DNA of 64,000 nucleotides from Sisyra terminalis (lineage: Eukaryota > Arthropoda > Insecta > Neuroptera > Sisyridae), in assembly GCA_958496175.1 (NCBI GenBank), contig OY292275.1, forward strand, positions 21,390,001-21,454,000, written 5' to 3'. The position numbers and the translations under genes were made by a program. This document shows positions 23,989-36,062 of the stretch, piece after piece (the first letter of the stretch is position 1; each line of letters starts with the position of its first letter). The notes under the pieces are model-generated. The model was given only the letters and a program-made list of their open reading frames with translations. It was not told where the DNA came from and did no database searches.

Positions 23989-24678
23989 TTAGGGGAGCCG
24001 GAAAGTAATGTATTTTTTTTAATATACAATGAAAAAAAAAATTTGTTACAAATTTTGATTTTAAATTGATAATATAATCAGCCTTAATAGTATCAACGGT
24101 TTGATATATAGTGTACAAATTTACAATACCAAAATAGTAATTACCATATAGTAAGCACCATAGAATATTCTCTGTTAACAGTTCTTGAGCACTTTTGAGT
24201 ATTTTGTTGGTCGACCAAAAATGATTTGGAATCTTTGACAGTTCTTCAGCTGTCTGACATGGATTTGGTACCACTCCCACCCTTAAAATCTGATTAGTTA
24301 TTTTTTCTTCATTCTTCGTTGGTACCAGTAGGAAAACTGAAACTGAAAATTATCGAATTTAAACTTAAAAAAAACTCATTTGGCATTAATGAACATCTAA
24401 TACACTTAGATAAACATTGCAAATGTTTTTAGTAACAACTTTGTGTTACTATCCTGTAAAACTCGAGTAGCATACAATATCAAATTTGAACTCCTTCGGA
24501 TTTTTGGTCTTATCAATTCAACATAGGTTTTGGAATAAAAAATATTTTGTAATTTTTTATTAGCTAATATAAGTCTCTCTAATCATAAAATGCTTAGTAC
24601 CACTTTGAAATATAAGTTGATAAAAGGCAATTAAATGACTATAATTTTAAAAACAAAATTACTTTCCGATACACCTAA
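23989..24678 (-). mobile_element. Tc1/mariner deletion derivative, 690 bp, TA target sites
   Basis: Left end TTAGGGGAGCCGGAAAGTAA and reverse-complemented right end TTAGGTGTATCGGAAAGTAA match at most positions and are each flanked by TA (23987-23988 and 24679-24680), the Tc1/mariner signature. The minus-strand open frame 23915-24280 covers the interior. Its part YYFGIVNLYTIYQTVDTI resembles the Tc1 transposase region between the first and second catalytic Asp (G.G.L..I.G.MDA..Y..IL). Its start, VVPNPCQTAEELSKIPN, has a homologue at about 44.9 kb. The element is far shorter than an autonomous 1.3-1.7 kb element. Confidence 0.75.
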
Positions 24679-24680
24679 TA

Positions 24681-27600
24681 TAAAAAACAAAAAAGTTGCA
24701 ATCTAATGATTTACTTTTAACAATCTTTCCTCTGTTTTGAAAAAGAAATACTTTTTGGTATTTCCAATCGATTTTATATATCGATAAGTATCAATTTAGA
24801 TTAGTTGTCAAGAAAAATAGAAACAGTATTTTTAACGATTCATTATTGTGTTCATAATGACAATATATTACTCATTTACTTCTGTGTTTATTATATAATT
24901 TTACGAAAAAAAAAACAATCAGTAATTTAGAAAATTATTATAAATTACTATTTAATGTTTTTGTTCTTGAACTACATTTAAAAAACGTTTGTTTATTATT
25001 AATCAAGTAATATTTTTTCAATTGAAATTTGGAGAACCTAACTACCATCCAAATTTTTACACAAAGTTTTTTTTTTGAGGTATCAACTAAAATAGTTTTC
25101 ATTCTTTTCCAATTAGGTGTTGCGATAATAGAAAACATGAATACGTGGGAAAGAGAGAATATCTGATAAACGTGAACTTTATGAAGTTAACGTAATAATA
25201 CGTTAACATAAATATTTAGTTGATTCTTTGAAAAGTATTTTTTTTATGAAAGTAAAAAGTGATTTTCTTGTTGTTGTCATAAGCCATATTTCTGTTCCAT
25301 ACAAAATTATATTTTACATTATAACTAATTTGAAAGATCTGTATTTTGTTTAAATCCTTTATATTAGTTTCGCGTTCTTGATGGCGATAAATTTTGGAGG
25401 TGATAATTAAAACATATCCAGTTATTCAATCGAGCTGAAATTTTGTACATAGACTTTTGTGCCGCCTTACATTTTCATCTATTACAAGTTCAGCTCCATC
25501 GAAGTTAGTTTAACTATCAGTAGGGCCCATAATGGTTCTGATCCACGGGAATACCAAAATAACTATTATAAAATTCTCAAATTTAGGTAGTAAAATAAAA
25601 CACTAAAAATGTTATGTTCAGTCTTCTAGAAAATCACAAATATTTCGAAAATAGAAAACGACGTTAATAAATAAAATATTGTCGAGAGTTAAATATAAAG
25701 GATTTAGAATGAAAATTTTGTTTTTATGGGCTATTTTTTTGCTTTTGGTAAGTCTGGTATGCCATATTAATCTGTGTAAAGTTTTTGTTGATTACTTTCC
25801 CCGTGCTATTTTTATTTCTATATTTCTTGAACAAAAAGTAACAAATTGTATTATATCCTCATCATAATAGTTACATCTACATAATAGTATTATCTGCATG
25901 GTGTCTACACCATATTATTGGTCCTTGTGATTTCACCTTCCCGTTTTCTGTAAACCTTACCCACTAGCTTCATTTGTTTTGAAAGTAACTATGGTATATG
26001 ACTACATTATTTTAATTAACGAAAAAGTTGCTTTAATTCACCTAATTCTTAGGTATATTTATTTATTTTTATTAAAGTAATTATATTTACATGCGTTTAA
26101 ATTTGAAAGCTGGTGATGAAACTTCTATTTATAAATTTGTTCTTAATAGGATTAAATTCTATACCGTCAAAATCAGTATTAAATCCTTTGCTCATTATTT
26201 AAAATTTGCAAGGGTTTTCTGTTTCATTTTCATTTTTTTTTAAACAAAACAATTGATAACGAAATCTTTCACAGAAAGATTTACGCTACTAATTAAGGAT
26301 ACTATGTTTTATACAGAAAAAAAACGTTTTCATCTTTTTTAGTACTTAATTAATTGATCAATCATGCGAAAAAGAGTTCATTAGACCATGTTATAATTTA
26401 TCAAGTGTGAAATTTCAACATTTATTGTTTTATTTTACATTTTGTTTGTTTGAGCAAAAATCAATTTTGTATTGTCAATTTTTTGTGACTTCTTTGTTTA
26501 CGAAAAAGAATCATTTTTTTTATAAATATTTATTATTTATGGACTAATGTTTTCTTGAAAAAAAAGGTTACCTATTTACTTAAATTTAACATTGGTGTAG
26601 CATTTTGTCTCCTTAAGGTATTTCAATCATTATTGTATTTTTTTTTCTTTACCTATTTATCTAGTTTACCTTTAAGATAAATGACGGAAAATAAATATAG
26701 GTTTTTTATATAACTAGTAGGTACTTCACTTTGAAACACTTATTTTAATTTTAATGTTACATTAGTACCACATTATAAATATTATAACAATTTTTAGTTT
26801 TAATGAGAATCGCTATTTTCGTTTTAATAAAGTAAACTAATTTATTATTTTTTTATTTAGTAGATAGCAGTCTTTCATATATTAGCAAATCATTTCTTGA
26901 AAATTCTTACCTATTCTTTTGTTTTGTGAAAATATAGTCAGATTATAAATGGAATCTTTAATAACTGAATATCTATATTGTTATTAATTCAATTCAATTG
27001 ATTGTAAAAAATTATTTGTCTTGTCCATTATTTTCATTTATGTTCATAATTAATTTTATTCTTCGTATTTTTTGTTTACATTCACATATTGCGTAGTTAG
27101 TCATCAAAGAAAGGTGAATAATCTTACACAATTAGGTTTTTTGTTAGTAACTCATGAAAATACTAAATTGCCTGAAAATCTTTTATTAACAAGCTTAATA
27201 AACTATTAAAATTTAATAATACGAGCACTGTTGAAAAACCAACGAAAATATGTTTGCTCAAATCAGAAATATATATATATAAAATGTGTTTTAGATAGAC
27301 ATGTTTAGATATCAACAATAAATATACGTGGACTACAAAGGGTGAAAATACCCGGCGAGGTAGGGTAACTGACATATAAATGCATATTAAAATAATCTAC
27401 GTCACGCAAGTTCTAATTTTCTCATTCAACATGCCATTTCTGCAAATGCTCTATATACTAACGATTTACAATTGGTAAGACTTGCCTGACATATTTTATT
27501 AATGCTAACTACGTAAAAATCAATTCTCAACTTGCCAACGTATAAATGCTACGTATGTACTTCGTATTATTTTGCTTCTTAATTATTAAATAACAGTGTT

Positions 27601-28080
27601 ATTATAACTTTTTTTATTATTTTTTTTCCAATTTAATTATAAGCAAACAAGAAATTGTAAAATAAATTTTCAGTCAAGACAAGAAAAATAAGATAAAGAA
27701 CCTTTAGAAATACATGAAATCCAACGTCTCTGTCTTTTTGTCTCTTAGTGACTTAATAACTTAATCACTCTTATGAACGATTACCTTACATCTTAAAATA
27801 AGAAGATAAATTATTTTCTAAACTTTAGAATCAATTCCAGAATTAGCGAATCTTTGTGTATCACAAATAACGGTAACCGTGTGTCACAAAAAAGGCATAT
27901 TGTAGCTTGGTGCCTTAGTGATTTGTGTTTTAAGCTACTTGCGTCTTACAATATCAAAGGAGCTGAACACTTTTTTCTTATTCATAAAGTTATTTATACC
28001 ACATAAAAATTATGTTAAAATGAAACTTCATCTTCTTTAGAAGTTAATCGTTATTTTATTTACTATGTACATCCCGAAAC
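24681..28080. other. Intron stretch, nothing firmly recognised
   Basis: Contains TATATCGATAAG at about 24777, like the ATCGAT-rich subterminal parts of the hAT relic at 17 kb, and a possible old repeat at 25370-25560 (AATCGAGCTGAAATTTTGTAC). A TA dinucleotide run lies at 27269-27282. ORFs at 24938-25138, 25679-25867 and 27163-27375 look like chance. Confidence 0.4.
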
Positions 28081-28890
28081 AGTTGTGATGACGCCCTTTT
28101 GTTTACACTTCTTTTCCTCATAATTTTTTCTTGAATTATAAGATGTAAAAATGCATAATTTTCTGGATGTCTCCGAACATGTCCGAAGTATTCAAGTTTC
28201 CAATGCTTTATGATGCTCCCTACCTCGGTTAATTGTTTGAATTGACAATATATTTCTTCATTCGTTATTTTATCCAGCTATCGAACTTTCAGGATTCTTC
28301 TAGGCGTCCATATCTCGAAAGATTATTTTCTTTTTTGTAAGGTATCAACGATATACTGTGTATACTGTATAAGCTTCTACTCCATGCGGAGAAAATATAC
28401 CATTGGAGCATTCTGATTTTTAAAACGATTTTTATATCGTGTTGGTAAAAAGCTTGCTTCATCTTTAAGAACGTTGTTCGTGGTTTGGTTATTCGATTTT
28501 TAATTTCAACACTTGGTTCCCATCTATCATTGATTACTGTTCCTGAGTATATTAACTTGTGTACTCGTTTTAGTTGGATATCATTTACGGAAATTCCCAA
28601 TTCTTAAATATTACATTTTTTGCTTTTATCATATATTTAGTTGTGTTGGTATTCAATGTCAAACCGTAACTTTTGCAGTAGTATATTAACTTATTCATTA
28701 GGTTTTGTAGTTGCATCTCATTCGACTTGTAAGAACAAAGGTAACGTTTGCAAATCTGATATTTTTTATGATCCATCAATTTATCAATATACAGCTCCGT
28801 TATCATCTTCTATGACTTCTTTGCAAATTTGTTCTGCGTATAAACTATTATAAAAATAAAATACAGCCCTATCTTACTCCTCTTTTGATC
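28081..28890 (-). pseudogene. Non-LTR retrotransposon (LINE) reverse transcriptase C-terminus relic
   Basis: Read 28890 to 28081 on the minus strand across several frames, the order of motifs is that of a LINE reverse transcriptase. A degraded RT block comes first (...YAEQICKEVIEDDNG), then LMNKLIYYCKSYGLTLN with TTKYMIKAKN (the ...YGL.LN..KTK.M pattern). It continues with GISVNDIQLKRVHKLIY and SGTVINDRWEPSVEIKNR (Y.GT.I..D....EIK.RI). Next is FLKMKQAFYQHDIKIVL, then WKLEYFGHVRRHPENY and LIIQEKIMRKR (KL.Y.GH..R....Y.LL.LI.QGKI.GKR). Frameshifts and stops show that it is dead; the 5' half is missing. Clade is not assigned. Confidence 0.85.
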
Positions 28891-30689
28891 AATTTTGTCA
28901 ATCAACTGCAATTTAATATTTAAAATATATTTATATAGTGAAATGTAGTTTTGGTGTAACTGTATGAAATGTTTTTACTATTAAAATATTATTTCAAATA
29001 AGTGCATGAAAATGTGATTCTTTATGATGCTCATGTTTCGACTTCGTTAACTAGAATAAGATTTATATCATTGAAATTGGGACTATGCATCTACAATGTG
29101 CTACAGATAGTTCGTATTATTGTTCCATTAAAAATTTGAAAACATTAGGAAACATTATAGTTAGAAAAAAAAAGTATAATTTATCTTATCTTCAATATTT
29201 ATTACTTCTAATTATAGTGGTGATGAATTGCATTTTTTTCGTTTTTGTTTTAATCATGCACGAATATCAAATAAATAAGTTCAATGATAAAGGGAAAATG
29301 AAGTATCAAATCGGATGAACGAGGAAGGGTGGCTACCGGACTATAAACTATCGATCCATACTATTTGAAGAAAAGGTCAATTTAGTCCATCACGAACATT
29401 GAATTTAATATCCAAACATTGTAAACATGACAAATTTAAATATCAACCAAAAAACCACTTCTAATGAATAATAACTAAGAGAGGAAAAAATTTAAATTCA
29501 TGAATTTTATTTTTATTTCGAATGCATCAAAGAGAAGGTTAAGATTTAAATTTGAAATCAAATGAATAAACGCGTTTTGGTCACGCAAGTATTGAATGAA
29601 GTTATTGTTTCACATAGCTATTCGAAATTTTTGAGTGACTCTTATAAAAGATAAATTGACGAAAGAAGATTATACTGCGTATATATGGGCTTGGAAATAC
29701 GTTGAAATGCTCAATTTTCTATTCCTAAATTATGTTGATAGTTCTCCTCATAGGGTCGTTTTGGCTCAATTGAGCGTTTTATACCACTGTGATCTACTTG
29801 AGAATTGTCATTCTCCTGACGTTTACAACCATTATGGTCTTATTTTTCTTTATTAATATGAACATTTGCCTATTTATGTCGGGGATGAAGTATTTTTATT
29901 TTTTCATATAAAAAGAATGAATTCTTCTCTCTGAAACTCCTCAAAACAAAACCTTCGTCATATTTACATAATTATGCCTCAGCTATATTTTACTTTACAT
30001 TTTTCTTTCTTATTTTTCTTACTTATCTTATTTGTATTCTAAAATTAAATTTTCTTTGAAAAATGTGTACTAGTTACAGAACTAATACTTTAGAGTTTAA
30101 ACAGTTTATAATGTTTTCTGTCGATACTATCATCAACTTAACCTGTAGACGTTGATAGAAGTAGAGCTTTTGAAAAATATAAATTTTAGTTAAGTCAATA
30201 ATAGATCGGGGTTAATTGAACATCATAGCGACAAGTTGAGCAAATGAAATATTTCACACGATAAATAGATTAGAGGAATGATCAGCAATTGCCCTTTTGG
30301 TCAGTGGCTTCTAAACTTTTTGTAACTACGCCCAGAAGATCTGATTTCTTAAACTTTCACCTGATATTATAGAATACTTAATAAATTTCAAAATATATGT
30401 ATCAATATTAAGTATTTATCAATTATTTATTATGAGCAAAAGAGGCAGAAATAATATCTTATTAATTTTATTTTGTTTTATTCTATAAAATTCAATTTAC
30501 TTTCTTTTACATTAATATTCTATCGTTTTCAAAGTGTGTTGAGTTTTAATGGTATTAAAGTGATATTAGACATATATACTTTCCTTTGTCTTAAATAAAT
30601 AAAGATAAGAAATCCATTATCTGATTACTAAACAACTTTACCCAATGCATTAGAAAATTCATAGTATCCCAAATAATTAAAAAAGTTTC
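28891..30689. other. Intron stretch, nothing recognised apart from a possible solo hAT end
   Basis: CAGTGGCTTCTAAACTTTTTG at 30302 resembles a hAT MITE terminus but no matching partner end was found. The plus ORFs at 29085-29318 and 29635-29856 lack recognisable motifs. Confidence 0.35.
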
Positions 30690-31330
30690 TTCTTAAGTAT
30701 CTTAAAAAGTAACTTCAGATTTCAGATTAAAATTCTTTTTTATAAGAGCGACTAAATACCCAAAGTAACTTTGGATACTTTTTAAAAAAGTAATTTATCT
30801 TGTTTTTAGATACTTTCCAAAAGTATCTTTGACAGCTGTAGTATTAGAATAGTTATTTTTTAAGATACTTAAAAGCGTATTTTTGTAGTTACTTTATATA
30901 TTGTAAGTGTTTAGTTTTGTAAGTATTAGATAAAGTTTTTAACAATCAGATAATGCATTTCTTATATTTATTATTTTAGAGAGAAGAAATGTTTGTACGT
31001 CTTTACCCCTTTAAAAATAATACACTTGAAAATACGGTAGAAGATTAATAGAAGAGGTATATATTGAATTTTATGGTACTTAACAAAAATAAAAGTCCAA
31101 ATGTTGCTTAAATATCAAACTGTTTATAGTTTCCCAAACAAAAAAATTAAAAAATAAACATTATTTTGTAAAACTGGGTACTTAAGTGCCCCATTTTATT
31201 TTTTACTGCATACTTTATTTTTAGTGAATTTTTTCACATACTTTATTTTTATTCGGTTTCTAAGATACTTTTTTAAGTAACAAGAAAAACTTCTTTTATG
31301 TAACTAAGTTACTTTTTCTAATATCTCTGA
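30690..31330. mobile_element. MITE-like dispersed repeat, copy 1 of 3 (AAGTATCT/AGTTACTT family)
   Basis: Both halves are full of AAGTATCTT and AGTTACTTT motifs in both orientations. The centre (about 30920-31090) aligns with copy 3 at 44105-44285: AGAAGATTAATAGAAGAGGT followed by ATATATTGAATTTTATGGTA here, against AGATGATTAATATAAGAGGT and ATATATTGAATTTTATAGAA there. The motif-dense ends resemble the subterminal repeats of hAT elements, but I could not define exact termini. Non-coding. Confidence 0.65.
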
Positions 31331-33429
31331 ATTACTTTTAAAATTTTTCATTTATTCATCAATTTTTCAATCAAAAATAAATTTGAATTGGTGAAGCTCA
31401 TCATTTCTTATATTATTAAAATTATATTTTCTCATATTTGCTTTTAGTTAATTAATCAGATGTTGACAAATTTTCTTACTGAATCTACTTATATTAAACT
31501 CTATTCTTTTAAATCCTAATGGGTTTAATAGAAATTATTTATATTGCTTATTTGAAAGAATTTTTTTATTTGTTATGTGAAAGTTTCAAGAAATTACCTA
31601 TATATTCTTGTTTTAAGGTGCACTTAGTCCGAGCTTACTATTTTGAATGGTGTTAATTAAGTGGTACTAATTTTCATTGGTTTTAGGATTAACAGCTAAA
31701 TTGCTTCATATTTTCCCTATCCCATCCTTAAGTTAAATTAAACAACTGGAATTTTTTTCCATTTACCACAGCAAAATTTTAACTACATTTATAATTGTGT
31801 ATTTTTTTGAAGACGTTTTTATTAGAACAATTTACAATTTTTTAAGTACAAAAAATCTCAGGAATCCATAGATACGATTGAGTAAATTGCTCATCTATCG
31901 TACCGTATCGCACCAAAATAATGACCCTTTTAACATTATGTTTTTTTTTTCTAAAAATTTAAATACTATATCTATCCACAACAGAAGCAATGTAATTATT
32001 CAACTTTCAATTGTCTTTTCTCTATTTTTTGGTTGGTTTTGAGGCATTAGAAATTTAAATACTTGAAAATAAATTTTACTTACAAATTATTCAATTTATT
32101 CCTGTCATTGATTATGTGAAGGTACACTTTGTTTCTTCTAGTTGTATAGTGGAAAATATATATATTTACAGTAAATATTAAATTAAAGTTAAACTGTTCT
32201 GCGAAATTAGTGTTTATCTACTAGTACAAACAAGGAAAATGTATTCCATGAGGAAATTTTTTGTGGTTAAAAAAGAAATATGTTCATACCGTATTTTCGC
32301 TCAGCTTAATACCAAATAATTCTGATACGGAGCAGAAAAATAAATTGGGTTGAATGTACCTTACACAAAATTTGTTTTATAATACTCTATATAAGATAAT
32401 GTTTCTTTGAAATTAAAAAGGTTTTTTTTAGAATGATAGATTGATATTATTTTAGCAAAAGTTAATGTGACAGAAGCTGGATCTCATTAGTCTTCTTAGT
32501 TTAGCTGAGACATTCAATTAACTTAATTTTTATCATTTTTAACGAAAATATTGTGTAACTTTTTTCCTAGTCTAAAAAAAAAGCATTTTTCAAGATCAAT
32601 TACCCAAAATGTGTTCAATTTTGTTTAAGAAAAAAAAACCTAAGTGAATTATCATATACACATACCCTAATGTAAATGTGTACTTTGTTCTGCTTAATGA
32701 CAAGTGAGTAACAGCTTAACTTTTCTAATTGATTTAACGTATAATGTACAAGTATGAAGGAATAAATGTTTATGTGTTGCGGTCCTACTAATTTCAGGTA
32801 GACTTAATTATACACTTTTGTCTTATATCACCAAATTCTCTACCGTCATTATAAAGTCACGACATACCCAATGTAATTCTCCAAAGGACACTAAATCCGT
32901 TAATTTAACTATATTTCATATTTTACCATATATACTGTTCTGTTAAAGTTTTAGATTATATCATCCAAAGGATGAGGCTTATTTTTCTTCTCTTATTATT
33001 CTATGGATTATAAAGTTAAATTAATTTTCGTTAAGTCAAGATAATGTAGTTCATTAATTTATGTCAAAGAACCGTTACAGATCGTTGAATTTAATACTTT
33101 TTCGGTTGTTCCTAAGATATTTGTTTTTGTTTTATAGAGTAATTTGTATCTTCTGTGTGACTTCTACTGCAAATTTAAGTTTTAAGAATTTATGGCATCA
33201 CAATTTTGTCGGTTGAATCTTTCCAATCTTTGCAGGATCGCAGGTTTATTTTCTGGTAAACATTGATGAAGCTTGATCTAAAATGATTCTGATTTTTTGG
33301 CATCATCAAAATATTTCTAAAATAAGCTTTCCTTAGCTTAATTTTTTAGTCATATTCTAAGATGAAATTCGGAAAATATAAAAGAAATATAACTTAGTAT
33401 AAATGAATAAATAATAGTCTGGTTGCAGA
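31331..33429. other. Intron stretch, nothing recognised
   Basis: A+T-rich with homopolymer runs, no open frame above 60 codons and no motif cluster. Lies between two copies of the same repeat family. Confidence 0.4.
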
Positions 33430-33905
33430 GTTGTCAATTATACTTTTGAAAAGTATCTCTATACTAGATAAGTTATATTTTTAAAAAGTTTCTGTAGTTA
33501 CATCGGGTAACTAGTTACTTAAAAAAGGTATCTTTTCAATTATCTTAAGTTACTTTTAAGATAATTGAAAAGTTACTTTTTAAATTTCTTTGTAACGTAT
33601 TAGGGTAAATTATTAGGTAATCTGATAATGTATTTGGTATCTTTATTTATTTCAGGACACGGAAAGTATGTTGGTCTAAACTCTTGTAAATACAACAAAC
33701 TTAAAAAAACGGTAGAAGATTAAAAAAAGCGGTAGGAATTAAATCTTATTGATCAAAACAAAATAAAACTTTGTATCTAATCTCTCGGTATCTAAAATAC
33801 TTTTAAAGTTACAAAATACGGTTTCTTTTAAAAAATATCCTAGATATTAGATACTGTTTGTTAAGAAATAGAGGTACTAAGATACTTTTTCTGGCAGATC
33901 TGTCT
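33430..33905. mobile_element. MITE-like dispersed repeat, copy 2 of 3
   Basis: The stretch GTAACGTATTAGGGTAAATT plus ATTAGGTAATCTGATAATGT (about 33593-33632) matches copy 3 at about 44111-44150, and ACGGTAGAAGATTAA (about 33709) matches copy 1. The left part holds a 17-bp perfect inverted repeat (33532-33548 and 33556-33572). Shorter than the other copies. Confidence 0.62.
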
Positions 33906-34026
33906 AGTAGTAAAAAAAATAATAGATGGACACTTATTCCGAGAACCATACAATCGTAATATTCATTTTAATGAATATTAGCGAATTTGCTGAATTTTTT
34001 TTCCTAGAGAACCTGAATCTCTAGAT

Positions 34027-34259
34027 CTGAGGTGGCCAGCCCACATAATATTGTGGGCCACTTTGAAAATACGTTACAACTCTGCGGACTACAAAAAAGT
34101 GATAAATCTTTATATTAGATTTAGTTACACTGTAGACATTTTTTAATACATAGGTTTTCACTACTTTAACAATTATTTTTTAAAAGTGCAATGAATCTTG
34201 CAGAAAAATTGTCAAGACAGACCTTATGCGACCTTCAGGCCGCCTGTTGGCCACCCCTG
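34027..34259. mobile_element. hAT-type MITE, 233 bp
   Basis: Left end CTGAGGTGGCCAGCCCAC and reverse-complemented right end CAGGGGTGGCCAACAGGCGG are inverted repeats of the common hAT CAGGGGTGGCCAAC type. The flanking 8-mers CTCTAGAT and TTCTATAA agree at 5 of 8 positions, as for an aged target duplication. The interior is non-coding. Confidence 0.75.
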
Positions 34260-34859
34260 TTCTATAAGTTACATCGATCATTGTGATAAAAGCTAATATC
34301 TGCTTAATTTTTTGTTCTCACTTAAGTCAACTGAAAATTTTCTAATATTTCGATTTTTATTTTTTGGTACATTGTTAATTAGGCATCAAACTACATTAAA
34401 TGTACCAAGTTTTAGCAAAATCGGATGTTTGATTTCCTAGAAAAATGGGCATTTGTTTAGGCTTCGATTTCGTAGTGCTTGGCAGCATTTTACATTAAAT
34501 AATTTCCACTCGACTGAATAATAAATTTATAATCAATTAAAAAAATGATTGAAATTCATTATTAGTAGAATGATTAGATAAATATCAAATAATTTAAATA
34601 AAATTTGGTTATTTTAGTAAGTTTTAAAATGATTTCAATACAAAACTGTTGACTAAACATAAACTTTCAAACCGTAGTGTATTTCGATTTTCGATTTGTA
34701 TGTTCTCAGTGAAAAAATAACGATATGGGGTAAAAAGAGAATAGCGAAAATGTTTTTTTTTTTTTATTTGAAAAGATGCAATCTGTGTGCATGACAAAGA
34801 AATTTCCAACTAGCGATGCGTTTTATTAAAAAGGGTGACTAATTACTATTTCACATTCA

Positions 34860-35175
34860 TCAACTCTCAACTCTTGCATTTTGCGTAATATTTGTCTTAT
34901 GCAAAGTGCATTGAAACGAAAACGGGAAATGAGAGCAGGTTGCAATGTTGCCATTGCATTTTATGCACTTGAGAAATACTGACCTATCACACGGTACCAT
35001 ATATTTGACCCATCCATGTGTTCTTCTGTTTATAGCTCAAATGAGAAACGCATTTCATGGGTTGTATGAACGATAAATGCATATGCATTTTAGTATGCAT
35101 TTCCGGCACATGCGAACCCATTTTGCGGTGCAACCCTATTATCGTTGCAACGCACTTTATCGTCGGCGCGACGTT
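34860..35175. promoter_or_regulatory. TGCAT-dense island, candidate regulatory element
   Basis: Over about 300 bp the words TGCAT, ATGCA, GCATTT and TTTTGCG recur many times on both strands, including the perfect palindrome ATGCATATGCAT at 35077-35088. G+C content rises toward the right end (CGCACTTTATCGTCGGCGCG). There is no convincing coding frame; the minus ORF at 34987-35190 merely overlays it. Such homotypic word clusters can be enhancers (POU- or homeodomain-type sites) or the remains of a short tandem repeat. Confidence 0.3.
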
Positions 35176-36062
35176 CTGCCGCATAAACAAGGATGTTTTA
35201 AGTACTTGAAACCATAACCATACTCAACAGTTTTTTCTTTGTCTTTACATGATAATGCTGCCTTTGTTATTATTTTTTGTATGGAAATTATAATAATATA
35301 CCTTTGAACTAAATATTTTTTTACAGTAAGAGTACATACAAAATACAATACTAACAATTTCAATATAAAATATTCTATCAATCACAATCATAATTGGAAG
35401 GCTTCTAAAAACATCAAGTTTCGAACATTTTCTTCTAACGAAAATAAATAAAATAAAGTATAAATTGCTTGTATACAAAATGGAAACTCATATCCTTTAT
35501 TTACGTTTCATCATTCGACGATTGAAAAACAACCCACACTGTGCTCCTGAAATAACACACTATCTCCTGGTATACTTTATGATGAAGATTACGAAAATTT
35601 TCACTCAGGTAACAAAACTTTTCAATTTTAGATTGATGTAAATATTTACTATAAAAAAGTTTTACTTTCAAACACCATTTTAAAAATGTTCCTGATAAAA
35701 TATTTTGATTTCCTTACAATAAATTGATTTTCAATTTACCAATTAACATTTTCCTTGTGACTGAAAGTTATGTTGAACTTAAAAGAAAATACACACCTCA
35801 AAACATTTTTCTATTTCTATTCATTTCTATTTTCTGTCCTCTTGGTGTTTGAAGCCTTCTTCAATAAGAAAAATGATTTTAGTACCTACCATCCATCTAT
35901 CTACTATTAAATGCACTTGTTTCACCACCACAGTTACACACGAGAAAAATCGAAAATTTCGGGTTCGGAAATCACTTACGATATAATATTTTATGCTGAT
36001 AAATGGTTATTTCGCAAAGTTTTGTTAAGTGGCATATAAATTAAACTGAACTTTATTTGAGG
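35176..36062. other. Intron stretch, nothing recognised
   Basis: Overlapping minus-strand ORFs at 35157-35381 and 35245-35478 are low-complexity and without motifs. Confidence 0.4.
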
